Part shown: in pieces, positions 35,968-44,058 of the stretch
How the letters are laid out: each line of letters opens with the position of its first letter
How positions within the stretch are numbered: position 1 is the first letter of the stretch
Source of the DNA: Pelagicoccus albus
Lineage (GTDB): Bacteria; Verrucomicrobiota; Verrucomicrobiia; Opitutales; Opitutaceae
Length of the DNA stretch: 64,000 bases
Assembly: GCF_014230145.1 (NCBI RefSeq)
Contig: NZ_JACHVC010000008.1
Coordinates: 62,001-126,000, forward strand
Direction of reading: 5' to 3'
The notes under the pieces: generated by a model
Database searches by the model: none
What the model was told of the DNA's origin: nothing
Seen by the model: only the letters and a program-made list of their open reading frames with translations
Translations under genes and position numbers: made by a program

Positions 35968-38900
35968 CTATTCGAGCCTGATTCGAATAAAGGTTTTGCT
36001 GCCTACCGCTGCTTCCACGCGTCCGGTTTGGAGTTCGCTTGTCGTGGCGAGCACTTCTTCAGCTTCGACCCAATCCACTAGGTCAACGCTCTGTTCGACG
36101 ATGTAGTTCCGGGCGCTGACGCTTTGCCATTGGTAGTTGATATAGCCGTCGCTATCCACTGCGTCGGACTGAATCTTTAGATTTGAATTCGGGTCGATAG
36201 GCGAAGTGCCGCTTAGATACTCTGCTATGTTCGACTGGCCATCGTTGTCCTCATCGGCCTCTGCGGAGTCCAGTGCGTACAGGCTTTCCCAGTAGTCGGG
36301 CAGGCCGTCCCCATCGGAATCGGTAGCGTCTTGAACAGTGGCGTACTGGAAGGATCCAGAAATTCCTTCTGCATCTTCGACGACTAGCGTCGCTTCGGTG
36401 GCGATGGTCTCAACGACGAGGGGGCCCTCGAAAACTCCCGCCTCGAAGGAGATCTCTTGGGGAGAGGTAACCAGAACGGTCGAGCCGGCTAGCGCAGAAA
36501 AGGTCGCCGTGCCTTCGTAGAATTCGACCAACCTTCCGTCTGCATCCAATGCATTGATACGAGCATAAAACGGCTGCCCCGAATCGACTGTGTCGGGCGC
36601 GAAGCCCCAAGAGTAGGAGGCTAGTCCTCCGCTACTGGCGATGGTCAAGGTGAGCAGAGCGGAGGCTGTTCCGGTTGTCGCGGCTGCGCTGAGGGCGATT
36701 TCGAAGGTTCCCGCTTCGTTGGGTGTGCCGGAGATCAAGCCAGTGCTGCTGGATAGGGTGAGCCCATCGGGAAGTCCGCTTGCGGCGTAACTGTCGACGG
36801 TCTTGTTTACGGTTATCTGGTAAGAGTAGGTCTCTCCGATGGTTGCGTTTTCAGCCGTGGCGCTCGTTACAAGCGGTGGCTCCACTCCTCCAGGGTAGCC
36901 GCCTGCGACTCCGGAGGTTGTCCAGCTGGAAGCCAGATCCCATAGTTCCACTTCCGTTCCCAGACCTTCTTTTATGACGAGGGAATAACCGTGGTCATCT
37001 GCCAAATCGGACCAGCCCCCATCGTACTCAAAACGCAGGATGTTCAGGTCAAGAGGGTTGGGTAAAAGGAGGGCAATCTTCTCACCCGAATTGGAAAGCG
37101 AGCCTGTGTATTCGCCTGCAGCCAATGTATCCAAGGCGTCAGGATGGGCTTCTGTAAAGGCCTCTGTATCCTTGGCCACAACGATGTATGCTTCAGCTCC
37201 CAAGGTGGTACCAGCGGGGAAGGTGTATTCGACGCCGTCGGCGATTCGTACGCCGGAGAGGTCCAAGGTGGAACTCCCCATGTTTTGCAGCTCGATGAAC
37301 TCGTAGTCTTTCCCCTCGGAAGGGTTGTAGAGAATCTCTGTAATCCTCAGCGAGTCGATCAAGTTGGAGTAGGTGGACATGTCTGTCGCGTTGGATACGC
37401 CGGGGGTTGGGATTTCGAAATCGGCCCACGTATCGCTGCCATCTGTTTCCCTCCCGGTGGAGTGGTCCGCAAATTGCGAGGTGATATCTACGGAATCGAT
37501 TAGGGCCCCGTTTGAGCCGATCAGGTGTATGAAGTCGGATATGCGGTCTAGTTTGAATCCCAATGTATCCTCGTCTAGGCGCAGAAACCCGTTTGCTGGC
37601 AGGTAGCTCAGGTCGGGGAAAACGTAGAGTTCGGGCTCGCGAGCAAGGTTATCCGTCAAGGAAAGGCCTGCGAGGGAAACGGCGTTCAAGGTCGGGTTGT
37701 AGATCTCAATGAAATCCTCGGAAACGAGGTAGTTCGTATTGCCGGTCCACTCGTTTATCCGAAGCTCTGCTGGAGACCCGAGCGCGGTGGAGGCGGGGTT
37801 TGCCGAGCCGAGAGATGGCGTTGCCAAGGCCCAAAGAGATGGGTCAGAGCTGGATCTAGCTATGGCAGTATCCGCCATTTGAGGACCGAAGCTCAGGCTA
37901 TCGATCAAAGTGCCATCGGGATCAAAAAGGTAAAGGGATTCGCCGTCTGCGCTTAGTTTAAAATCGACCTCGTCACCGTCGGCGTAGACAAGCAGATAGG
38001 AGTTTGCTGCGAGGCTGGCGCCGGATTCGAACACATATGCGGTGGGGTCGTCGATGTCGTCGCTCAACGAATACCCTGCGAGGTCGATAGAGGAACTTGA
38101 AGCATTGTAGAGCTCTATGACATCCGGATACATCCCGTCGACCTCAAGTAAGGTATTGTTCGATACAACGATCTCGTTTATACGCAGGTCGCCGGTAGTG
38201 GAGCTTTGGGAGCTCGCTGAGCTTGTCGCGACCGATGGTACTATTTTCTCTTCACCGATGAGTCCTAGAAGATAGGTTTGTCGGTTGGTCATCCATTCCT
38301 TAATAGTAGTTCTGTTTTCATCCGAAAACCATTCTCCAAGATGGTTGTCTATGAACGCGTAGTAGGTCGGGTAGTCTGTTTCCGAAGTGTCGGCATTGAA
38401 CACGGTGCCAAACAGCTCTCTGATGGCATCAAGGTAGGTCTGGCGAAATGCCGCGTTACCTTCTCGAGTGGAGTCGCCTAGCAAGGGGAGAAGCGGGTAT
38501 ATTAGCGATGATTGCATCGCTCCCTGCTGGTTCAGCGTGTCGACTTCGGTAACGTCGTAGAGACCGTAGGAATTGTAGGCGATAACGGACTCTCCAAATC
38601 CGTGAATTGTATCCAGATCGTGGGGAAGTGGATACATTCGAGTGTACTCTCCGTCGTAGACGAAGGCGGCTGCATAGTCATCGTCTTCTCCGGTCGAGAG
38701 ATTTTGCTCGCGAGCCTGCAGTACCGTCATGCAGGCGAGCCAACGCGCCAAATAATCGATGTCGCAAACGGTATTTAGTTCGGCGACTTCGGCGTCGGTG
38801 AATGCGGAGCCATCCCATGTACCCGAGGCAATGTCGCCTGCGGTTTCACCTGTGAAGTGACTGGCGGCGACTTCCTGCCATTTTTCGGAGAAGGCGACTA

Positions 38901-40542
38901 CGTCCGACCAGTCGTTGGCAGCGGAGTCGGATTGTTTGTCCCAGCCCGAATAGGTTCCATCTGGGGTAGATGGTACCGAGTAGTTGGTCGACCAGTTTGA
39001 GGTGGAGACTTTGCGGTATAGCTGGGAGGATTCAGCGTCGGAGAAGTGATTGTCCAGATAGTCGCTGTTGAAATCCTCGACTCGGCACCATAGCCCCCAG
39101 TTTCCCGAAGATCCATAGGTCGCTTCTTGCGCTCCGTTGTGGCGAAGGTTGACGGGAGTTACGTCCGAGGCGACTAGGCCCGCCATTCGCATCATAGAGT
39201 GGGCTACGAATTGGAAAGGGGAAGAGCGAGGCGCTAGCATGAAGCGGCTGACATCGTTCCATTGATTGTCTCGAGGCATATAAATGCGCAGCGGCGGGTA
39301 GGTGAGCTGTCTGCTGCTGTTTCCCCGAATACGCATGGCAGTGTTATAGCGAATGGTGACGTCATCGCCTTGAGTCGCGATAAGGGTGAGGTTGAACTTT
39401 GTATCCAGATTGCGGTTAACAGACTGGAATGCTGCCTCTTCGGATGCGGTGAGAATGAGGTGGTAGGAAGGAGCGAGTCCGGTGATCTCTTCGTCTAAAA
39501 CGAAGTAGTTGCAGTTCGTTGTTTGTCCCACTGCATTTTCTGCGGGCCAGGTGCGTGAATTGGTACCGTCGGTTGAGGATACGTAGAACTCGACGATAGA
39601 ACCGTCGGTCATGGCCCCGATTTCGGCCTCGTACAGCCCATTTTCATTTAGGGTCATAGCGACCGTAGAAAATGAGCCGGGGCTGGTCGAGGAGGCGTCG
39701 CGCCAGTAGAGTGTGGCAGAGAGGTCCTGATCTTCCAAGTCGGTTAATTTACAGGTAACAGTGACTGTATCGGAGCTCGTGGGAATAGCGGGCGAATGTG
39801 TTACCTTGGTGATGACCGGAGCGATATCGGAAACGGCCAGTGAGTTGACCGCGCCCGGGGTGCCTCCTGTGGAGGAGGAGCTGCCCCAGTTTTGACCGTT
39901 GCCGGAGTCGAGCGTAGCTACGCGACGTTCAAGGGAAGCTCCCGAGTCGTTGGCGGCAGAGGACCAATCCCATCCGTCTGTCGTGTTGTATGTGCGTGTC
40001 GCCCAATCCCCCTCGTCTGCGTAGGTGACGGAATCGACAGACTCCCAGTCGTCTCCGTCGGGTTTGGATAAAGTGACTTTCTCTCCATCGTTGGAAAGCT
40101 TGTCTCCCGACTCCCAAGGGCCGTACACGGTGGAGGCCGAGCTGATCTGGCTGGGGTCGGAAGCGACCACGACGAAACCTTCGGAAGCGATACTCGATCC
40201 TTCGGGGAAAACGTAGTCCACACCGTTGGTTAAGGCCCAACCTGAGAGGTCTACCGATTCGGAATCAGGATTATAGATCTCAATAAATTCTTTGCTGGTA
40301 TCCTCTGGGTAACCGGTACCGGAGCGGAACATGATCTCGTTTATCACTGGGCTTGCGCTTAAAGCTCCAGCGAAGGCAATCGCCCCAAACGAAAGGATAG
40401 ATCGTGAGAGGCGCGCGGCGCCGCCACCGCGCGCCCAACCATGAATTGACACATTACGTGTCTGGAAAGAATGGGCTTCAGCCAAATTTATGAAATGAGG
40501 ATCTTTAATTTTAGTTTTGGGGTGTATGTGTGGTGTGGACAT
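35968..40542 (-). CDS. Giant secreted CotH-kinase protein with four lamin-tail domains
   Basis: 1524 aa from the ATG at 40542; a GTG at 40452 gives a better signal peptide (LSRSILSFGAIAFAGALSA). Order: lamin-tail domain (LTD) 62-190, beta-sandwich 240-330, CotH kinase-like domain 358-760 with MRIRGNSSRQ, LWCRVEDFN and PLPHDLDTIHG (metal-binding acidic motif), LTDs at about 785-900, 925-1040 and 1070-1200, a He_PIG-type Ig domain 1235-1310, calcium-type repeats DSDGDGLPDYWE and DEDNDGQSN near 1400, and a C-terminal SVDLVDW module. CotH proteins are atypical Fam20-like protein kinases. Cell surface or secreted location is inferred. Last gene of the minus half of the island. Confidence 0.88.
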   Translation of the reverse strand: MSTPHIHPKTKIKDPHFINLAEAHSFQTRNVSIHGWARGGGAARLSRSILSFGAIAFAGALSASPVINEIMFRSGTGYPEDTSKEFIEIYNPDSESVDLSGWALTNGVDYVFPEGSSIASEGFVVVASDPSQISSASTVYGPWESGDKLSNDGEKVTLSKPDGDDWESVDSVTYADEGDWATRTYNTTDGWDWSSAANDSGASLERRVATLDSGNGQNWGSSSSTGGTPGAVNSLAVSDIAPVITKVTHSPAIPTSSDTVTVTCKLTDLEDQDLSATLYWRDASSTSPGSFSTVAMTLNENGLYEAEIGAMTDGSIVEFYVSSTDGTNSRTWPAENAVGQTTNCNYFVLDEEITGLAPSYHLILTASEEAAFQSVNRNLDTKFNLTLIATQGDDVTIRYNTAMRIRGNSSRQLTYPPLRIYMPRDNQWNDVSRFMLAPRSSPFQFVAHSMMRMAGLVASDVTPVNLRHNGAQEATYGSSGNWGLWCRVEDFNSDYLDNHFSDAESSQLYRKVSTSNWSTNYSVPSTPDGTYSGWDKQSDSAANDWSDVVAFSEKWQEVAASHFTGETAGDIASGTWDGSAFTDAEVAELNTVCDIDYLARWLACMTVLQAREQNLSTGEDDDYAAAFVYDGEYTRMYPLPHDLDTIHGFGESVIAYNSYGLYDVTEVDTLNQQGAMQSSLIYPLLPLLGDSTREGNAAFRQTYLDAIRELFGTVFNADTSETDYPTYYAFIDNHLGEWFSDENRTTIKEWMTNRQTYLLGLIGEEKIVPSVATSSASSQSSTTGDLRINEIVVSNNTLLEVDGMYPDVIELYNASSSSIDLAGYSLSDDIDDPTAYVFESGASLAANSYLLVYADGDEVDFKLSADGESLYLFDPDGTLIDSLSFGPQMADTAIARSSSDPSLWALATPSLGSANPASTALGSPAELRINEWTGNTNYLVSEDFIEIYNPTLNAVSLAGLSLTDNLAREPELYVFPDLSYLPANGFLRLDEDTLGFKLDRISDFIHLIGSNGALIDSVDITSQFADHSTGRETDGSDTWADFEIPTPGVSNATDMSTYSNLIDSLRITEILYNPSEGKDYEFIELQNMGSSTLDLSGVRIADGVEYTFPAGTTLGAEAYIVVAKDTEAFTEAHPDALDTLAAGEYTGSLSNSGEKIALLLPNPLDLNILRFEYDGGWSDLADDHGYSLVIKEGLGTEVELWDLASSWTTSGVAGGYPGGVEPPLVTSATAENATIGETYSYQITVNKTVDSYAASGLPDGLTLSSSTGLISGTPNEAGTFEIALSAAATTGTASALLTLTIASSGGLASYSWGFAPDTVDSGQPFYARINALDADGRLVEFYEGTATFSALAGSTVLVTSPQEISFEAGVFEGPLVVETIATEATLVVEDAEGISGSFQYATVQDATDSDGDGLPDYWESLYALDSAEADEDNDGQSNIAEYLSGTSPIDPNSNLKIQSDAVDSDGYINYQWQSVSARNYIVEQSVDLVDWVEAEEVLATTSELQTGRVEAAVGSKTFIRIRLE

Positions 40543-40657
40543 TTAGATTGCAGGTAGTTTTAGGAGGAGGTTTGTGCTCTTTGCCGCAGGCTTTTGGCAA
40601 AACGGTACCATGGCTTCGTTTCGGGACGAAGGGGGTGTATCCGTAGATGAAATACCG

Positions 40658-41404
40658 TCAGCTTCTCAGGTCTGTGGAGATCGCGATTCGGTCTGTGAGC
40701 TCTTTTGTCGGTATGGTGAGCGGTATGGTTTGCCCGCTCGACAACATGATGTGTTTTTTCTTCGGGTTTATTCGGATGAGTTGTGAAACCTTGCGCAGGT
40801 TTACGATGGCCGATCTGGATACGCGAAGAAAGGGTGCTCCGTTGCAGATCAAATTCTCAAAGTGTGACATGGTTGAACGTAGCATCCACTGTTGTTCGCC
40901 CACATGTAGGGAAACATAGTTGCCTGCTGCTTCGACCCAGTCGATATCATCGGGGGCGATGTAGGATGTTCGGTTCCCAGAGTGCGCTTCGAATCGGTTG
41001 AGCGGTTCGTTCTGCTTGGCGGCTTTCGTTTTTTCGATATGGCGTTGCGCCCGATCAATCGCTTGGCTGAGCCGCTCTTGGGAAATTGGTTTCAGCAGGA
41101 AATCATCGGCTTGCCTATCGAAAGCTGCGACTGCGTGATCCGCTTGGTGTGAGGTGTAGATGAGGTAGGGACGAGTCGTTTTTCCGGCGGCGGTGGCGAA
41201 CTCGATCATCTCCTCGGGCGCTTTCTTAATATCCGAAAGCAGAATATCCACGGAGTGGTGTTTCAGCGTGTTGAGCACGACTCCCATGGTGCCGGTCGAT
41301 TCAATAGTTTCGATGGCCGGATCACTGGATAGCAAGGTGCTCAGCAGTTCCCTTGTTGGTTGCTCCTCGTCTATGATAACGGTTTTTAAAGGTCTCATTT
41401 CCAA
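40658..41404 (-). CDS. LytTR-family response regulator
   Basis: 248 aa (or 246 from the ATG at 41398, MRPLKTVIIDEE). Receiver domain (about 1-125): acidic pocket IDEE, phospho-acceptor Asp in ILLSDIKKAP, Lys in FLLKPIS. LytTR DNA-binding domain (about 145-245): RTSYIAPDDIDWVEAAGNYVSLH, FLRVSRSAIVNLRKV. Such regulators bind promoters in response to a sensor kinase. The nearest kinase is the HAMP histidine kinase 59 bp upstream on the same strand, so it may be a second output of that sensor. It lies 115 bp before the CotH gene and is a candidate regulator of it. Confidence 0.9.
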   Translation of the reverse strand: MEMRPLKTVIIDEEQPTRELLSTLLSSDPAIETIESTGTMGVVLNTLKHHSVDILLSDIKKAPEEMIEFATAAGKTTRPYLIYTSHQADHAVAAFDRQADDFLLKPISQERLSQAIDRAQRHIEKTKAAKQNEPLNRFEAHSGNRTSYIAPDDIDWVEAAGNYVSLHVGEQQWMLRSTMSHFENLICNGAPFLRVSRSAIVNLRKVSQLIRINPKKKHIMLSSGQTIPLTIPTKELTDRIAISTDLRS

Positions 41405-41463
41405 AGTTTGGTTTCAGAATATTTCTGCTAAGGGGGCGCTTCATATTCAGGAGTTTTGTTTTC

Positions 41464-43179
41464 TCAGTTTCTATTTTTCTTGGAATAACGAACGTGGAAG
41501 GAGAGCGTTTGCTGGAGGGAAAGCTCTGCCTTTATTTTCAAATTCAGTGCCTTGGCGCTAGCCAGAGCGATGGATAGTCCGAGTCCGCTGTGATTCGAAC
41601 CGGTGCGAGAAAAGTCTCTTCGCCAGAATCGCTCGAACATGTGTTCGACATCTTGGGATGTTAGTTCCGGCGCTTGATTTTCAACTACAAGTTCGCAGAT
41701 TCCTGATTCTAGTTCTTTCTTATATATCCTAGCTTCACTGGAACTAGGCGCGTACTCGCTTAGGTTTGAAAATAGCGTATTCAGAATCAGGGCGAACAAG
41801 TCTGCGTTGGTCTGTAGGGTCTCGCCTTGTGGGATGTCTATGGTGGTGGTGATCCCTTTGGCGTCGGCGAATTTCTTGTGCGGTTTCCAGATCTTTTGGA
41901 CTAGAGACGTTAGGTCGACTGGCTGGCAGTCTTTTTCCACTTGTCCCGCATCCAAGCGCGCGAGCTTGAGGAGACCATCCAATATCATCTCCATGCGTTT
42001 ACTGATCCCTAGCACCTTTTCGTATCCATCCGATGGAGCGCTTTCGGGCCATTTGATAGCGATTTCCGATAGGGTGGTTAGCTCGGCTACTGGAGTTCTG
42101 AGTTCGTGCGAAGCGTCGGAACTAAAACGCCTTTCCCGATCGAAGCTTTGTTCCAAGCGTTTGAGCAGATCGTTAAGGCAAGTGTTTACGGGAATGAGTT
42201 CGCGTGGAGTATCGTCTGTGGCAATACGAATGTCCAAGTTGCTCTCGTCGATAGTCTCCACTTGGGCGGCGAGCTTCTTTAACGGCTTCAATCCGACGCC
42301 TAGAAGGTAGTTAACTAGCGCGACTGTAGCGAAGGCGCCGCAAAGGCCGATTCCCAAAAAGGCATAGAGGTATCGTTTTAGGGAAGCGTCTAGCTCCGAA
42401 CGACTCCTAGCCAATACGACGGTTTGTATTTTGCGCTCTCGATCGCGCGGCGGGCCATCGTTGCGGAAACCTTCTTCTTGTACGTCTTCGCTAGGGGGGG
42501 CTTCTTCACTGGGTTCATCGTTGCGAAATCCATCCCCGGGAGGGCCAAAAGAGGGTGAGCGGGTAGCCATAACTCGAACTCGATCGCCATTGGGCAGGTC
42601 GTAGTCCCAGAACGTGCGGCGTCCGGCGTTCTCTAGAATGGGCAGCTCGTAGTCGCCTAGGCTGGGGGATTTGCTTTCGACAACCCCATCCTTGTAAACA
42701 GCGAAGTACAATCCGCTGTCTTTCTCGGAGAACATTTTGGCTCTCTGCGAGAATTCTGCGGGTCCAAAGCTGAAGTCATCCGATTCTTGAGGTGGTGGAG
42801 GCGGGGCGTCGCTTTTTTGCTCTGACAAAAGAGGTTGGTCTTCGAGGGCTAGAACTTCGCCTCCTTGAGTTTGGCTCGACCGGCCTGATCGGCCAAAGTC
42901 CGGGCCGCCGAAGTCCGGGCCGCCAAAACTTGGGCCGGAATCGCCCCCAGATGGTGGGCCCGGCGGCATGCCCCCGCGGTCGCGTGGCCCCCTATCGAAT
43001 CGTCCAAAAACGGGTCTCAGAAAAAAGGATACGTCTTTTTCTATGCTTTCGAGCTCTTGGTCGAAGCTCTGTATGGTGACGCTTTCGATCGCTCGATACA
43101 CGAAGCTTTGCGTGACGATCCAGACTAGCCCCATGGAGACTAGCAGAGTGAGCGTCAGCTTGCTGCGGATCGATTTCAT
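41464..43179 (-). CDS. Sensor histidine kinase with low-complexity Gly/Pro/Asp sensor region
   Basis: 571 aa. TM1 about 8-28, extracytoplasmic sensor to about 270, TM2, HAMP (about 290-345), HisKA with His358 in SSDASHELRTP, and HATPase with a loosened N-box (NTLFSNLSEY) and G-box HSGLGLSIALA. The sensor contains FGGPDFGGPDFG, a PPPPPQ run and two copies of GFRND-x-P (NDEPSEEAPP, NDGPPRD), an acidic, unstructured segment suited to cation or polyanion sensing (inference). It is 9 bp downstream of the OmpR-type regulator gene (43189-43866), so these two form the cognate pair. Confidence 0.9.
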   Translation of the reverse strand: MKSIRSKLTLTLLVSMGLVWIVTQSFVYRAIESVTIQSFDQELESIEKDVSFFLRPVFGRFDRGPRDRGGMPPGPPSGGDSGPSFGGPDFGGPDFGRSGRSSQTQGGEVLALEDQPLLSEQKSDAPPPPPQESDDFSFGPAEFSQRAKMFSEKDSGLYFAVYKDGVVESKSPSLGDYELPILENAGRRTFWDYDLPNGDRVRVMATRSPSFGPPGDGFRNDEPSEEAPPSEDVQEEGFRNDGPPRDRERKIQTVVLARSRSELDASLKRYLYAFLGIGLCGAFATVALVNYLLGVGLKPLKKLAAQVETIDESNLDIRIATDDTPRELIPVNTCLNDLLKRLEQSFDRERRFSSDASHELRTPVAELTTLSEIAIKWPESAPSDGYEKVLGISKRMEMILDGLLKLARLDAGQVEKDCQPVDLTSLVQKIWKPHKKFADAKGITTTIDIPQGETLQTNADLFALILNTLFSNLSEYAPSSSEARIYKKELESGICELVVENQAPELTSQDVEHMFERFWRRDFSRTGSNHSGLGLSIALASAKALNLKIKAELSLQQTLSFHVRYSKKNRN

Positions 43180-43188
43180 ACGTGTAAG

Positions 43189-43866
43189 CTAGGCTCGGAG
43201 TTCGAGGACGTAGCCCAGTCCGCGGCGGGTATGTATGAGTTGTGCGGAATTTTCAGTGACCTTGATCTTCTTTCGCAGCGTGTAGATGCCTACGTCGACT
43301 ACGTTGCTCATGGGCGATACAAGGTCGTCATAGATATGGTCTTCGATTTCGGTCCTGCTGACCAGAGACCCGGCTCGCATGGCGAGGTATTCGAGAAGGT
43401 TGAACTCGCGAGCGGTCAGATCGATCTCTTGGCCGGCTCGGAAGGCTTTGCGCGAATTGGTATCGATGGTCAGGTCGTCTACCTCGATTTTGGAATTGGC
43501 TTGTCCGTGAGCGCGACGGCATAGGGCCTGGACGCGAGCGAGCAACTCCTCGATAGCGAATGGTTTTACCAGATAGTCGTCGGCTCCCAGTTGAAGTCCT
43601 TTGACGCGATCATCCACAGTGTCGCGAGCGGTCAGGAACATGGCTTGGCAGCGGTTGTTTTTAGCCCGCAGCTTTTCCATAATAGAGAGCCCATCCAAGC
43701 CTGGTAGCATGATGTCCAGGATGATAGCGTCATATTGGTTCTGTTCAGCGAGATGCAGGCCGTCGATGCCGTTGTCGGCACCGTCCACGGCGTACCCTGA
43801 ATGCTGCAGAGCCAGAGTGACTGACTGGAGCAAAATGGGTGAATCTTCTACGATGAGTACTCTCAT
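43189..43866 (-). CDS. OmpR/PhoB-family response regulator
   Basis: 225 aa from the ATG at 43866 (MRVLIVEDSPILLQ); an open frame to 43926 adds a non-homologous 20 residues. Receiver: VEDS, phospho-Asp in AIILDIMLPGLDG, Lys in DYLVKPFAIEELL. The winged helix C-terminus reads LTAREFNLLEYLA and VVDVGIYTLRKKI. OmpR-type proteins bind direct repeats spaced about 11 bp; such repeats (TTCAT) are found before the two plus-strand transcription units of this island. First gene of the minus-strand signalling run, followed by its kinase 9 bp later. Confidence 0.93.
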   Translation of the reverse strand: MRVLIVEDSPILLQSVTLALQHSGYAVDGADNGIDGLHLAEQNQYDAIILDIMLPGLDGLSIMEKLRAKNNRCQAMFLTARDTVDDRVKGLQLGADDYLVKPFAIEELLARVQALCRRAHGQANSKIEVDDLTIDTNSRKAFRAGQEIDLTAREFNLLEYLAMRAGSLVSRTEIEDHIYDDLVSPMSNVVDVGIYTLRKKIKVTENSAQLIHTRRGLGYVLELRA

Positions 43867-43882
43867 AATTTGCACGCAATGG

Positions 43883-43911
43883 TTTGTGTTACGATTTGTA
43901 AAGCCCTTTGT
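43883..43911. repeat. Three TTTGT repeats at 12-bp period
   Basis: TTTGT at 43883, 43895 and 43907 (ACAAA on the minus strand) just upstream of the OmpR-type regulator start at 43866. Could be a binding site for autoregulation; the evidence is the spacing only. Confidence 0.35.
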
Positions 43912-43947
43912 ATTAGATTGTTGCAAAAAACATTTGTTTTACTGCCA

Positions 43948-43980
43948 TTCATCTTCCGTTCATTTTCGGGGTGCTATTAT
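43948..43980 (+). promoter_or_regulatory. PhoB/OmpR-like box and -10 before the lamin-tail gene
   Basis: TTCAT at 43948-43952 and 43959-43963 (11-bp period), then TATTAT at 43975-43980 as a candidate -10, 11 bp after the box. The geometry is that of Pho-box promoters where the box replaces the -35. It serves the gene starting at 44059; the predicted RNA leader is about 75 nt. Confidence 0.55.
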
Positions 43981-44058
43981 GTGGGCCTTTGCTGAGCTTG
44001 TGACTCGCAACGACACTTGTTGACGGAGCGATTTTCAAGCCACTGAGCTTATCATAAA

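Noticed and set aside
42898-42935. Short tandem repeats as a CRISPR-like array
   Set aside because: In-frame 15-bp repeats inside a kinase gene, no spacers, no cas genes.
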